Notes: generated by a model not told the origin, from the sequence alone. A stretch of DNA of 64,000 bases from Metabacillus malikii (GCF_030813355.1 NZ_JAUSUD010000023.1:1-64000), one strand, 5' to 3'; shown: positions 41,866-51,358, counted from the stretch's first letter. A program made the numbers and translations.

Positions 41866-42376
41866 TAAAATAGCCCTCCTTCAGCATATCTTTTTCTAAT
41901 CTTTGAATCGCTCTATAAAGTGTCGATTTTACTTTACTTTCAGACCAACCTAAAATTAATGCCGTTTCTTCAATAGAAAACTCTTTTATTTTCCTAAGAA
42001 TGATGACTTTTCGATGTGATTCTTTTAATGCACTAAGTACATGGTATAGCTCATTTAAATCCTCTTTTAATTCCAAGTGTTCGTGAGGTAGTTTAGAAGG
42101 ATCTTTATGCAATTGAAAAGTGTTTTTCAGCAATATAATTGGTTTTCTTTTACGGAGACAATCTACCGTAACATTATGTGCTATAGAGTATAACCAAGTT
42201 TTTGGACTGGATTCTTCTCTAAACGAATCATAGTGAACAAACGCTTTTATAAACGTTTCATGCCTTAAGTCTTCTGCCAATTGATAATCCTGTACCATCA
42301 TAAAAATAAATTTGAAGATGGATTCATTGAATTCCTCATACCAAGCAATGATTGCTTTGTTTTTATCTCTATTCAC
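41849..42376 (-). CDS. ECF RNA polymerase sigma factor
   Basis: 175 residues. Region 2 (YQLAEDLRHETFIKAFVHYD, TWLYSIAHNVTVDCLRKRK) and region 4 (SHRKVIILRKIKEFSIEETA, WSESKVKSTLYRAIQRLE). Closely parallel to the 39760 gene; the two probably arose by duplication. Preceded by ECF promoter boxes at 42412-42437. Confidence 0.88.
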   Translation of the reverse strand: MNRDKNKAIIAWYEEFNESIFKFIFMMVQDYQLAEDLRHETFIKAFVHYDSFREESSPKTWLYSIAHNVTVDCLRKRKPIILLKNTFQLHKDPSKLPHEHLELKEDLNELYHVLSALKESHRKVIILRKIKEFSIEETALILGWSESKVKSTLYRAIQRLEKDMLKEGYFNEKTV

Positions 42377-42411
42377 AGTCTTTAATCCCCCTTTTTTTAA
42401 GTCACTGTTTA

Positions 42412-42437
42412 GACGGAAGTGTACTAAAAAAGTTCTG
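42412..42437 (-). promoter_or_regulatory. Candidate ECF promoter
   Basis: Minus strand CAGAAC (42432-42437), 16-nt spacer, CGTCTAA (CGTC 42412-42415), about 35 nt upstream of the sigma start. Fits GAAC-N16-CGTC. Confidence 0.55.
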
Positions 42438-42473
42438 TTTTTTGCTAAAGTTTTTAGTGCTTCCCCACAAAAA

Positions 42474-42516
42474 AAAGGATAGCTCTCAGGATATACCTCC
42501 TGAAAATCTATCCTTT
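42474..42516 (-). terminator. Terminator of the CNNM/CorC gene
   Basis: Arms AAAGGATAG/CTATCCTTT plus an inner TCAGGA/TCCTGA pair; on the minus strand a TTTTTTTTG run follows. Confidence 0.8.
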
Positions 42517-42521
42517 CATTC

Positions 42522-43847
42522 TTACGCGTCCTGAAACGAGAGAACTTTCCCCTTCACTTTCATAACTTCTAAATAGTGAATGTGGTGTCCGTCGCTTTCG
42601 TGGACTTTAAATAAGTAGCCGTCCTCTTCTACTTCGACGCCGACATGTGGGTCGAATTTTTGTGTGAGGAACCAGCCACCGATTGTATCAATGTCTTCAT
42701 CGATGAAATTTGTCCCTAGTAGATTGTTTACATCTTCTAATAGTAGTTTTCCATCTAAAATAAAGTGACCTTCATTTAGTTTACGGATTTCGGCTACTTC
42801 ATCTTCGTCGAATTCATCACGGATTTCGCCGACGATTTCTTCGAGGATGTCTTCAACGGTTACTAAGCCTGATGTACCGCCGTACTCATCAATGAGGATC
42901 GCGATGTGTGTTCGTTCTTTTTGCATTTTTAACAATAGGTCATGGACCGGGATTGATTCGATTACGGTAATGATTGGGTTGATATAGGATTTAATTGAGA
43001 ATTCTTTGAATCGGTCACCAGCTGTATAGCGCTCTGTTAACAATTCTTTAATGTTTAAGAATCCGACAATGTTATCTTTATCACCGTCGACAACCGGATA
43101 TCTCGTATATTTTTCGTTTTTAATGACTTCAAAGATGTCATCAGATGTATCATCTATTGAGATGGTCACGATTTCTGTTCGTGGTACCATGATTTCTTTG
43201 GCGATTCTTTCATCAAATTCAAAAATGTTGTTCACATATTTTAATTCGTTTTTATTGATTTCTCCACTTTTATAGCTTTCAGAAAGGAGAATACGTAGTT
43301 CTTCTTCTGAGTGGGCTAATTCATGCTCAGATGCTGGCTTAAGACCGAACATGCCGACTAAGACACGCGCTGAACCATTTAAGAACCAAATAAATGGATA
43401 CATGATGCGATAGAACCAAATAATCGGATTTGCAAATAATAACGTTACCGTTTCTGCTTTTTGAATTGCGACTGTTTTAGGTGCTAGCTCCCCAACAACT
43501 ACGTGTAAAAAGGTAACGAGCGCAAACGCAATCCCGAATGATAAGATGTGTGTAACATTTTCATTAAGGCTCAAGCTCTCAAATAATGGGTGCAAGATTT
43601 TTTCAACAGTCGGTTCCCCGAGCCAACCTAATCCTAAAGCTGTTACCGTGATACCAAGTTGACATGCTGATAAATATTCATCTAAATGGGTAACGACCTT
43701 TTTCGCAGCCTTTGCCCCTTTTCTTCCTTCAGCAATCAATTGGTCGATTTTTGACATCCTAACTTTCACGATGGCAAACTCTGTCGCAACGAAAAATCCT
43801 GTTAATGCAATTAATAAAATAATCAAAAATATGTTAAGCGTCGTCAA
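42522..43847 (-). CDS. CNNM/CorC-type transporter-associated protein (hemolysin family)
   Basis: 441 residues: DUF21/CNNM transmembrane domain (1-200), paired CBS domains (about 210-330, [41 protein letters not shown]) and a C-terminal CorC_HlyC domain. Probably a Mg2+ (or other divalent ion) efflux-related membrane protein; B. subtilis relatives are YhdP/YqhB. Alone on its transcript, between a terminator and a MerR gene. Confidence 0.88.
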   Translation of the reverse strand: MTTLNIFLIILLIALTGFFVATEFAIVKVRMSKIDQLIAEGRKGAKAAKKVVTHLDEYLSACQLGITVTALGLGWLGEPTVEKILHPLFESLSLNENVTHILSFGIAFALVTFLHVVVGELAPKTVAIQKAETVTLLFANPIIWFYRIMYPFIWFLNGSARVLVGMFGLKPASEHELAHSEEELRILLSESYKSGEINKNELKYVNNIFEFDERIAKEIMVPRTEIVTISIDDTSDDIFEVIKNEKYTRYPVVDGDKDNIVGFLNIKELLTERYTAGDRFKEFSIKSYINPIITVIESIPVHDLLLKMQKERTHIAILIDEYGGTSGLVTVEDILEEIVGEIRDEFDEDEVAEIRKLNEGHFILDGKLLLEDVNNLLGTNFIDEDIDTIGGWFLTQKFDPHVGVEVEEDGYLFKVHESDGHHIHYLEVMKVKGKVLSFQDA

Positions 43848-43913
43848 TAAGTAGTCTTACAAAAGTAAGACGTACACCTCCTGTTTATTTGAGCCTCAAA
43901 AACCAATCTCAAG

Positions 43914-44267
43914 TTAATTGAGTAATAGTAACAAAGATTGAATTAATGAGAGACTCTCTTTTGAAATATTCTTTTTTACGAACTCTTGATTTTCGAGATT
44001 ACCGTTATCTAGCTGAGATAGCACTTCGGATACTTCTTTCTCAAGTCCCGCGATTTTTAGCCGCAGCTCTAATACATCAATTTCCTCTGCGTGATCGTCA
44101 ATCATATTACGTTTTATCTCATCTAATGACATGCCTTCTGCTTTTAACTGTTCAATTTTGTTTAATTGTTCAACTGCTGAGCTGTCGTAATAGCGGTAAT
44201 TTGAAGCTGAACGTTCTGCTTTTAACAAACCTAAATTTGTATAATAATCAATCGTGCGCTTCGTCAC
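43914..44267 (-). CDS. MerR-family transcriptional regulator
   Basis: The HTH wing KRTIDYYTNLGLLKAERSASN and NYRYYDSSAVEQLNKIEQL is followed by a long effector-domain helix (IDVLELRLKIAGLEKEVSE). The GTG start at 44267 cuts off the first HTH helix. The same frame runs upstream (GTEKLKIGELAERTGV, to about 44315) with SD GGAGG near 44322, but no ATG/GTG/TTG is in place there. The real protein is probably 16 residues longer, with a non-standard or mutated start. Confidence 0.75.
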   Translation of the reverse strand: MTKRTIDYYTNLGLLKAERSASNYRYYDSSAVEQLNKIEQLKAEGMSLDEIKRNMIDDHAEEIDVLELRLKIAGLEKEVSEVLSQLDNGNLENQEFVKKNISKESLSLIQSLLLLLN

Positions 44268-44555
44268 ACCCGTTCTTTCGGCGAGTTCTCCAATTTTTAA
44301 TTTTTCAGTCCCAAATAGAAAACCTCCAAACCATAACGTGATAGTTTTATTATATTCTTAAAGTTTAAAAGATACAACTAATTTGATGAAACTTAACAGA
44401 GCTTTCACATTTTATTGATGAATGGAAACTCAATAAATACTCTTATTTCTAGCAGACTCCTTGTCCTCTTACATTTTTTTGAAAAAAGAGGAATAAATAC
44501 ATTTTAATAAGACATGATACTGTTAGATGTAAATATTTTCTAAAAGAGGTTGATT
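44268..44555. other. Divergent intergenic region
   Basis: Between minus- and plus-strand genes. It contains the MerR 5' extension (44268-44315) and then AT-rich sequence; TTGAAAAAAG...TTTAATAAG near 44480-44510 could be promoter-like but is not convincing. Confidence 0.35.
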
Positions 44556-45131
44556 ATGAATACAGAACAATCACACGAGTTGGATTCACTGAAAGAACAT
44601 TCTAAGGAATTAGCACGAAATTGGAATGAATATTGGCAGACGTATTCTGGTCTTACTACTTGGCAATTTTGGGTCAATGTGTTGTTTTTAGTTGTACCGT
44701 TAGTCATTTTGTTTTTCACATTAGATCGACGTAAAGCTTTTCAAATTGGCTTCTTTGGGTATAGTTGTCACGTATTATCGACCTATATTGATGCGTACTC
44801 CACTCGAATGGGCCACTGGGAATATCCTTATAAAGTCCTTCCCATTCTTCCGATTAGTTTTGGACTCGATACTTCACTCATACCTGTTACTTATATGCTC
44901 GTCTATCAATGGACAGTTAATCATCAAAAGAACTATTATATCTTCATGACCATTTTGGCGGCACTTTTTGCATTTGTCTTTAAGCCGATTTTATCCGCCT
45001 TGCACTTATTTCAATTATCAAATGAATCTAGTTATTTCCAGTTGTTTTTATGGTACTTTGTCGGAGGAATCTTGTCTAAATGGGTAACGAATGTGTTTGT
45101 TTGGTTTCAGAAGGATGCTGCTACAAGTTAA
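44556..45131 (+). CDS. CBO0543-family membrane protein
   Basis: 191 residues from the ATG at 44556 (SD AGAGGTTGA). Five or six membrane segments (about 38-57, 66-85, 100-125, 132-150, 160-180) after a soluble helix. STRMGHWEYPYKVLPI resembles the CBO0543 family of small spore-former membrane proteins. Function unknown. Confidence 0.65.
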   Translation: MNTEQSHELDSLKEHSKELARNWNEYWQTYSGLTTWQFWVNVLFLVVPLVILFFTLDRRKAFQIGFFGYSCHVLSTYIDAYSTRMGHWEYPYKVLPILPISFGLDTSLIPVTYMLVYQWTVNHQKNYYIFMTILAALFAFVFKPILSALHLFQLSNESSYFQLFLWYFVGGILSKWVTNVFVWFQKDAATS

Positions 45132-45207
45132 GTTAATTATGTCTATGTACTTGCACAGCGTTGATTACTATAATTATTGATGAACTATCATTTTCGTTGT
45201 GTGAGGG

Positions 45208-45663
45208 ATGACCTTGATTAAAGAGATAAACATAAGTAACCGGGAAAACGCTGAAAAAGTCTTAGCGATTCAACTTCCCTCCTATAAAGTCGAAGCAGAA
45301 ATTATAGGGTTTGATGACATTCCCCCGTTAAAGGATACAGTTAGTACTTTACAACAATGTGGGGAATCGTTTTTTGGCTACTTTTCAGATGAAGAATTGT
45401 GTGGATTTATATCGTTTAAAAAAGATGACAATATAATAGATATTCATCGTCTCGTTGTACATCCAAACTATTTTAAAAAAGGAATTGCACAAGAGCTTTT
45501 TGACTTTTTAGAAGGTCATGTTGACTCGAGCTTGGTTAAGGTTGCAACAGGGTCAAAAAATACTCCTGCGGTTCGCTTTTATCTAAAGAATGGTTTTGTA
45601 GTCGTCAGAGAAGTCACTGTTAATGAACGGCTTTCCTTGAGCTTTTTTGAGAAGCGACGTTGA
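45208..45663 (+). CDS. GNAT-family N-acetyltransferase
   Basis: 151 residues with IIDIHRLVVHPNYFKKGIAQELFDFLE (shown in part: HPNYFKKGIAQEL is the acetyl-CoA loop) and NTPAVRFYLKNGFVVVREVT. The GNAT fold is complete; substrate unknown. Probably transcribed after 44556-45131, 76 nt away, and ended by the hairpin at 45672. Confidence 0.85.
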   Translation: MTLIKEINISNRENAEKVLAIQLPSYKVEAEIIGFDDIPPLKDTVSTLQQCGESFFGYFSDEELCGFISFKKDDNIIDIHRLVVHPNYFKKGIAQELFDFLEGHVDSSLVKVATGSKNTPAVRFYLKNGFVVVREVTVNERLSLSFFEKRR

Positions 45664-45671
45664 TATGAAAG

Positions 45672-45697
45672 TGCGTTACCGCAATAGTGGTAACGCA
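45672..45697 (+). terminator. Intrinsic terminator, probably bidirectional
   Basis: 9-bp perfect arms TGCGTTACC/GGTAACGCA, 8-nt loop, TCTTTTA on the plus side. Serves the GNAT gene and possibly the minus-strand gene at 45714. Confidence 0.8.
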
Positions 45698-45713
45698 TCT
45701 TTTATGTACCTTG

Positions 45714-45899
45714 TTACTCTTTTTGTTTAGACTTCGGCTTTGTGTAATCCGGTATAAACAGAATTCCGATAATAAATACTGCATATGAGATGATGCGGAC
45801 TGTGTCATAGGTATCGGTTTGTTTTAAAAACAGTACATTGATAATCATTGCCAGTGCCCCGATAATGGTTAGGATGATTCCAAAAACTTTTCTAGACAT
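45714..45899 (-). CDS. Small two-TM membrane protein
   Basis: 61 residues, hydrophobic segments 6-24 and 35-50, basic C-terminus YTKPKSKQKE. No family recognised. SD GGGG near the start; convergent with the GNAT gene across the shared terminator. Confidence 0.6.
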   Translation of the reverse strand: MSRKVFGIILTIIGALAMIINVLFLKQTDTYDTVRIISYAVFIIGILFIPDYTKPKSKQKE

Positions 45900-46253
45900 A
45901 ATAGCCCCCTAGGATGTGGTTTAACTACTTATCAATACGAGTTAAGTTATCATAAGTTTCATTGATTTTTTAAGTCCTTCTTATTGTTCACGATTATTAC
46001 TAGATTACTATTCTTAAATCCATTATAAACGACTAAAAAGCTGTTGCCAATTGAAGGAAATTGTAAAATTAGGCCGAATTAGATAGTTAATGAGCTTATT
46101 TAAAGGTGAAATAACCTATTACTCCTGATGAATAAGCAATCATACTCTTTTAATCATATTTTCTTTCAAGAAATGCATGAATTATTGGAGTTTATTTATC
46201 TGCTAATTAAGAAACTACATGGTAAAAAATCTTTTGTTTAGGTGGTATTAAAC
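45900..46253. other. Non-coding stretch before phzF
   Basis: No gene or clear structure seen. AGGTGGT at 46238-46244 is the SD of the next gene. Confidence 0.5.
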
Positions 46254-47153
46254 ATGAAACAGGTAAAAGTTTATCATTATGATGCGTTTAGCAGCACACC
46301 GAATAAAGGGAATCCTGCGGGTGTCGTGTTAACTGGCGATGAGTTAACAGAAGATGAAATGCAAGAGATTGCGTTTAAAGTCGGGTTTAATGAAACGGCT
46401 TTTCCAGTTAAATCGGATCGCGCTGACTTTCGAATTCGGTTTTTCACTCCAGGACATGAAATGAATTTATGCGGGCATGCGACGATGGCAACGGTTTACG
46501 CCTTAAAAAGTAAAGGCCTACTCGGTGATAAAACAGACCTAACAATTGAAACGAATGCTGGCATCCTGCCGATTAACCTCGATACAACCGATGAGAATGA
46601 AATCTATATAACAATGAAACAAGCTGCCCCACAATTTAAAGAGTTTGCAGGTTCAAAAGAAGCTTTAATGCACGCAATCGGTTTGAACGCTTCAGACCTT
46701 CACCCACAGTTACCAATTGTCTATGGAAGTACAGGCACGTGGACGTTGCTCATCCCGATTAAACAGCTTGATGCTTTTCAAAAAATGATGCCTCGCAATA
46801 AGGAGTTTCCTAGTATTTTAACGGAAATGCCGAAATCGTCTGTGCATCCGTTTTGTTTGGAAACCTTTGATTCAAATACTGATATGCACGCACGCCACTT
46901 CTCGTCTCCTTATTCAGGAACGATTGAAGATGCCGTAACGGGTACTGCTTCAGGAGTAATGGGTGCTTATTATGCGACATACATAAACAATAACATTGGA
47001 GATTCCCTCACCCTTGTCGTTGAACAAGGACATGAGATTGGAAAAGATGGTCGTGTTGCGGTTAACGTTTCAAAAGGTAATGAATCATTTGAGATTGAGA
47101 TAACGGGTAATGCAGTTTTTGTGAAAGAAATGGATGTTTTATTAGGAGTGTAA
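46254..47153 (+). CDS. PhzF-family isomerase/epimerase
   Basis: 299 residues from the ATG at 46254. [20 protein letters not shown] at the start, NETAFPV with the catalytic Glu, [11 protein letters not shown], and [16 protein letters not shown] at the C-terminal half are the PhzF/DapF-fold motifs. Members isomerise small substrates. Not in a phenazine cluster here; function unknown. Confidence 0.88.
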   Translation: MKQVKVYHYDAFSSTPNKGNPAGVVLTGDELTEDEMQEIAFKVGFNETAFPVKSDRADFRIRFFTPGHEMNLCGHATMATVYALKSKGLLGDKTDLTIETNAGILPINLDTTDENEIYITMKQAAPQFKEFAGSKEALMHAIGLNASDLHPQLPIVYGSTGTWTLLIPIKQLDAFQKMMPRNKEFPSILTEMPKSSVHPFCLETFDSNTDMHARHFSSPYSGTIEDAVTGTASGVMGAYYATYINNNIGDSLTLVVEQGHEIGKDGRVAVNVSKGNESFEIEITGNAVFVKEMDVLLGV

Positions 47154-47254
47154 GAGATTAAGATTTTCTAGTGATACTTTGGGAAGTGCGAGTCCATATA
47201 GGTACGCGGCAATATACGTAACTTATTTGGACTCTGTTAGGAAGTGTCGACTTT

Positions 47255-47706
47255 TCAGATTAATGCATCTGCTAGTAACTTATCAATTAACTCGTCTAAT
47301 GCTGCATATTCTTCTACTTCACTACCAGATGGTTTGTCTAATTCGCGATATGTTTTTGATACGAAATCGTAAACGTACCAGGTGATGTGCTGTCACCGAT
47401 AAACAAATATTGTTTTTGGTGTTCATTTTCATACCAAATTTCATTTGAATCGATTAAGCCTGTGATACTCGCATTTGGGGCTTTGTCTAAAAATTCCTCA
47501 TCGATTCCGTATATGATGAATCCGTTGAATTCCAAGCCGTTTATATTTCTAAGCAGCTGCAGATGCTCTGGCAGTAAATCAATGTTTAGCCGTTCTTTTA
47601 CGGCCTTGGTGAAGATTCGTAATTCTTGTGCAGAAGCACCGTTATTTAATTTGTCTCCAAATCTTGCTTCGAGTTTTTCGATTTCGATTAATTTATCTTG
47701 CCACAT
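47255..47706 (-). pseudogene. SUKH/YrhA-like protein, frameshifted near its end
   Basis: From ATG 47706 the frame encodes an SMI1/KNR4-like protein (LPEHLQLLRNINGLEFNGF and IIYGIDEEFL) up to LFIGDSTSPG. The normal continuation WYVYDFVSKTYRELDKP and LDELIDKLLADALI is in another frame to a TGA at 47255, so one indel near 47375-47390 breaks it. The truncated form ends at 47338. Confidence 0.72.
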
Positions 47707-47720
47707 TTCGTATCATTCCT

Positions 47721-48035
47721 TTATTTCGTTTTAAATCGATTTCCTGTCTTTGTGTAAATGAGCGCAACGGTAATAATGATAATAAGGAGAATGACCGCGA
47801 TAATCATGAGCAAATGTAGATTCAATAGTTCAGCTATTGCTAGTAACAGAATGCAAAAGCTTACGCCATACATAATTTTACCTGTGAATTTGCATAAAGC
47901 GACTTCGTCATATTGTGATTTTTCACTGTCAGACATTGTATTATAACCTGCTATCAACACTGCCCCTTTGCCCTTTGAAAAGATTGTTGCGAGAACGAGG
48001 AATGGGATGAGTATGATAAAAAGAGCAATTTCCAT
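47721..48035 (-). CDS. DUF3784 membrane protein
   Basis: 104 residues, three membrane segments (3-20, 52-70, 74-95). SKGKGAVLIAGYNTMSDSEK after the first segment is the DUF3784 signature. Function unknown. Directly upstream of and possibly co-transcribed with the SUKH pseudogene. Confidence 0.78.
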   Translation of the reverse strand: MEIALFIILIPFLVLATIFSKGKGAVLIAGYNTMSDSEKSQYDEVALCKFTGKIMYGVSFCILLLAIAELLNLHLLMIIAVILLIIIITVALIYTKTGNRFKTK

Positions 48036-48104
48036 TTGTGGTACCTCCGATTATAGGAATATGATTACTAGTTTGATATACTGTAAAGAAAAATGGTGAT
48101 GCTT

Positions 48105-48629
48105 ATGTATAAATATTGTTTGTATGGTTCAGTTTTTGCTTTGCTATTTACGATTGTTTGGGTGTCGATGGAATCTTTACCGATTCAGATAGTAATATCT
48201 TTTATTTTGCTTACGTTTGCTATTCCGAAGATTCGGATAAAGTTATATCAAGATTCACTTAAAAGGAAATTGAAGGTCGCTTTTTATAGTTCGGCAGTGT
48301 GTTTCCTTCTTCTGTACATTTATGAGTGGATATTCACTAAGGATGGACTAGCTATTGATTTGGCTGTACTTCCTAGTCTCGTTTTCATTTATTTATGTAT
48401 TTTCTTAGGTGTATCTGTGTTTGGGATACCTGTATCCGCCTTTTCAGATTTTGTAACTGAGAAGGCTATGTTTTTACGAGTCTACTTAGCTGGTGTGATT
48501 CATGTTGGGGTTGGGCTGCTTGCGTATTTTATTGGCCTTGGTGTAGTGATTCCGCTCTTTTGTTCGGCTATCTTTTTTATTATAGATGAGATTACGAGAT
48601 ATGGGAAATTAAAGCATATGAAGGTGTAG
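48105..48629 (+). CDS. Hypothetical membrane protein
   Basis: 174 residues with the ATG at 48105 chosen for the SD GGTGATG (an earlier in-frame ATG at 48093 lacks one). Six hydrophobic segments (about 5-22, 27-45, 58-78, 92-112, 128-150, 152-170). No family recognised. The start codon region of the adjacent minus gene is divergent. Confidence 0.55.
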   Translation: MYKYCLYGSVFALLFTIVWVSMESLPIQIVISFILLTFAIPKIRIKLYQDSLKRKLKVAFYSSAVCFLLLYIYEWIFTKDGLAIDLAVLPSLVFIYLCIFLGVSVFGIPVSAFSDFVTEKAMFLRVYLAGVIHVGVGLLAYFIGLGVVIPLFCSAIFFIIDEITRYGKLKHMKV

Positions 48630-48798
48630 CTTTCGTCTGGGGCAAGTGCAATATCAAATTCAAGGGGTTACGAAGTTTTTGTCTAGTGCAATAACAATCA
48701 CTCGTTTCCCCTCCTTTATTATTCAGCTAATTATCATCAGACACCTATCTTGTTTTATATCAAAGAATTTCACATAAGAACCAAATGATTAACGACTA

Positions 48799-49260
48799 TC
48801 ATTTAATATAGTCAATACCATTCCTTTCACAAAATTCTTTAGCAAATTCCTTATATTTCATATCTCTGTAATCATACCATTTCTCACTTATTCCTAAGCG
48901 TTGGACATTGTCCTTAAATCGTCTGAATGCTCCCTTTCCATGAATTGATTTGAGTAATGCATCCTGAAGTTTAAGATCAGTTAAGCTATAACAATAACTT
49001 TCCATCATATCATACTCATTGATTTCATATTGAGATGGAAGCTCTACATACTTTTCAAAATTGTCTACTATATCCAAGGCTAACGTCACTTCATCCTGTT
49101 GCCATTCAGATAAGTGGTCATAGTCCTCTCCATCTTCTGCAATTAATCGTGCATCTTCTGAGACAAAAGCAATTTCCCCAGTATCTAAATTAAGATATGA
49201 GCGGATTTCATCTGATTGCATCTCTATTCCTTCTATTATATTTTCAAGCTTCACTTTCAT
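48799..49260 (-). CDS. UPF0158-family protein
   Basis: 153 residues from the ATG at 49260 (MKVKLENIIEGI). MQSDEIRSYLNLDTGEI, then FRRFKDNVQRLGISEKWYDY and FAKEFCERNGI, as in UPF0158. Cytoplasmic; function unknown, sometimes found as an immunity-like stand-alone gene. Confidence 0.8.
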   Translation of the reverse strand: MKVKLENIIEGIEMQSDEIRSYLNLDTGEIAFVSEDARLIAEDGEDYDHLSEWQQDEVTLALDIVDNFEKYVELPSQYEINEYDMMESYCYSLTDLKLQDALLKSIHGKGAFRRFKDNVQRLGISEKWYDYRDMKYKEFAKEFCERNGIDYIK

Positions 49261-49435
49261 AGACATTTATCCTTTCAAAATAATTTATATTAATTAATCC
49301 TTTATTCAATTTTATTACTGAGGTCTTCTTAATGAATGCACTGGCACAGGCAATGATTTTCTCGTTTTCTTCCATTACAAAATGAAGAGCTGAACTAGAT
49401 TCATAAAATCTGTTGTTGTTTTCGACTTTTCCCAA
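49244..49435 (-). CDS. Short ORF, probable gene remnant
   Basis: 63 residues (NNRFYESSSALHFVMEENEK, ACASAFIKKTSVIKLNKG), overlapping the start of the UPF0158 gene. No SD. May be the remnant of a larger gene. Confidence 0.25.
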   Translation of the reverse strand: MGKVENNNRFYESSSALHFVMEENEKIIACASAFIKKTSVIKLNKGLININYFERINVYESEA

Positions 49436-49537
49436 AAAATTTTTGCATTACATGTGTTCCATACCTACTTCTAAGACATTTTTATTTTAAAGTAGCGATT
49501 GTGGATTGTCTGCACGTGTTGCAGCGGACCATGTTTC

Positions 49538-50242
49538 TCACCTCTTTTTAGCGACGTACGTAATGGCATTTGTTGTTAGAAGGACGTCTTTCTCATCACG
49601 TTGAATGTTGAATTGTAGTGGCTTAACGAGTTGCGTTAACACTTCCCAGCCATTGTATGCATCACGTAGTTTTGCGAGCAGCACTTCCGTTTTCATGTTT
49701 ACTTCCATCAATGCCTTAAGTTTCTGATTAGATTCGATTTCGGTTTCTTCTACTTCTGAATTGACAATTAAACAGTTAATTCCGCTCATTTTCGTTCCTT
49801 GTGCCATCTGAGCAATGACTGTTTCAAACATTTCCTCGGACTCAACGTGTTCAAGCGATGAGACTGCGACGATGAAATCATAGCTATCTAGAGGGATCTT
49901 GTAATGACCAATATCGGCTTTTATCGGATTTATCGTTTCTTTTACTTTAAACTCCTTACTATAGAGATTTAGCTTTTCGAGTGCGGAATCTAAAAGGTCC
50001 ACACAATCGACTATCCCATTTCTATTTTGAATTGCTTTTGCAATCGGGATGCTGTTCCTCCCGACTCCTGACCCTAAATCGAGAACGCGGACATTATCCT
50101 TCTGTACGATGTGTGGCAGTAACTCGATAACGGTTTTTACTGGTTTGTGTAACCAAGAGCCTTCTGCAAATAGTTTGTAGTTATCATAGCAAAAGTCATG
50201 GTATTTCTTTTCTTCTCTGCGGATGTGTTGTCGTTTATTCAA
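49538..50242 (-). CDS. Class I SAM-dependent methyltransferase
   Basis: 234 residues. Motif I VRVLDLGSGVGRNSIPI (about 51-67), then CVDLLDSALEKL (acidic end of beta-2) and YDFIVAVSSLEHVES. N-terminal RREEKKYHDFCYDNYKLFAEGS is typical of uncharacterised Bacillus methyltransferases. Substrate unknown. Confidence 0.85.
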   Translation of the reverse strand: MNKRQHIRREEKKYHDFCYDNYKLFAEGSWLHKPVKTVIELLPHIVQKDNVRVLDLGSGVGRNSIPIAKAIQNRNGIVDCVDLLDSALEKLNLYSKEFKVKETINPIKADIGHYKIPLDSYDFIVAVSSLEHVESEEMFETVIAQMAQGTKMSGINCLIVNSEVEETEIESNQKLKALMEVNMKTEVLLAKLRDAYNGWEVLTQLVKPLQFNIQRDEKDVLLTTNAITYVAKKR

Positions 50243-50500
50243 TTTCTCAGCTCCAGTTTTTCAAGGTTGTTAATTAGTTCTCTGTGCGAGTTGAGATTCC
50301 TTCTTTTTGTTAGGAGATTAAAAGTGAGTGTTTTTTCGAGGTTTATTGATAAGCCATTTATGATGCCGCACTTAATTTTGTTTAGCTGTTAAGGCCGATT
50401 CAAAAAGTATGCTGCTATACAAAATACAACACTACTTTTCTGTTATAATATGTTATCATTACAGAAAATGGAATCCACGATATTATAGGGGGTTAGAGAT

Positions 50501-50830
50501 TTGGAGACTATTCCTAACTGGTTCTGGGTTATCTATTATTTGTTTTTCGTCTCAACCTTAGGCCTTGCAATAATTAGTGTTTTAAAAAAGAAATATAGGA
50601 GAATATCCTTTTTAGTTATTTTATTAGCTGTGACAGTTCCAATCGTTAGTCTGATTAATAGTATAGGCAGAGCTGAAAGTATGAATGAATTTGCACATTT
50701 CATTAGTCAATTGCAGCACGGTGCTATTTGGTCGATCTACACAGTTGTTGGATATTCATTATTGGTATTATGGTGGGTTTTAGTCTTTCTTAAAAGCGGA
50801 ACTAAAAAGCAAGTTTTCTCTAAACGTTAA
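50501..50830 (+). CDS. Hypothetical three-TM membrane protein
   Basis: 109 residues from a TTG at 50501 (SD GGGGGTTAGAG). Hydrophobic segments 7-25, 33-52 and 78-98. No family recognised. Its upstream region (50243-50500) holds no gene. Confidence 0.55.
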   Translation: METIPNWFWVIYYLFFVSTLGLAIISVLKKKYRRISFLVILLAVTVPIVSLINSIGRAESMNEFAHFISQLQHGAIWSIYTVVGYSLLVLWWVLVFLKSGTKKQVFSKR

Positions 50831-50929
50831 ACGACCGCAAAGCGTTTTAATATTTTTGGCAGAAGAGTGAATGTCTTTATATGAGGCTTCGCTCTTTTTT
50901 AGTTTCATCAAAACATTTCATCGCCTATT

Positions 50930-50958
50930 GGAAGCAAAAGAACCGTCCCCCTGCTTCG
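50930..50958. repeat. REP-like palindromic repeat, imperfect copy
   Basis: GGAAGCAAAAGAACCGTCCC and CCTGCTTCG. Same family as 51330, 55602, 59709 and 63322. Confidence 0.7.
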
Positions 50959-50979
50959 TTTGTCGAATTTTATCGAATG

Positions 50980-51085
50980 ACAAATTTTCGTTTGAAGTTG
51001 ACAGATTTTCTAAAAAAGTTGACAGATTTTTACCGAATCTTGAGAGATAAACTTGCAAAGTTGACAGATTTCACCCTGGTTCGCT
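50980..51085 (+). repeat. Interrupted tandem repeat of AGTTGACAGATTT
   Basis: AGTTGACAGATTTT occurs three times (about 50995, 51017, 51059) with a fourth diverged copy (AATGACAAATTTT at 50977). In the plus frame it would give repeated KLTDF pentapeptides (RLKLTDFLKKLTDF, RILRDKLAKLTDF), but the enclosing frame 50881-51111 starts without an SD, so a structural or translated origin is open. Confidence 0.55.
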
Positions 51086-51117
51086 ATAAAAACTGCCTAT
51101 GTAATAAGTAAAGAACG

Positions 51118-51146
51118 AAAAAAGTGACGTTAGGCGGTCACTTTTA
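51118..51146. terminator. Hairpin terminator
   Basis: 9-bp arms AAAAGTGAC/GTCACTTTT with 8-nt loop; T run on the plus side. It follows the three-TM gene and repeat region. Confidence 0.6.
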
Positions 51147-51329
51147 TGGGATTTAGTATATAAAGCTTTATTATTTATCATTTTTTTAGAATGAAATGAT
51201 TTCAACTGCACTCGAGTGATAAGCAGGCCATATGTTGTTCTATTCCGTTCCCAAGGTTATGGAGCTCTGTATGATTTTAGCTACAGCTTGCGGGTTGGTT
51301 TCCACAACCTTGCTTTGTCTGCCTAGCTA
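51147..51329. other. Non-coding stretch
   Basis: No gene seen between the terminator and the REP-like repeat. GGTTATGG...CCACAACCTTG pairs (51256 and 51301) weakly. Confidence 0.4.
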
Positions 51330-51358
51330 GGAAGCAGAAGAACCGTCCCCCTGCTTCG
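51330..51358. repeat. REP-like palindromic repeat
   Basis: GGAAGCAGAAGAACCGTCCC and CCTGCTTCG. It lies just past the 3' end of the DUF3231 gene (stop 51375) without entering it. Confidence 0.8.

Noticed and set aside
50881-51111. 76-codon plus-strand open frame with KLTDF repeats
   Set aside because: No SD, and it crosses a REP-like palindrome. Kept only as a repeat, with translation left open.
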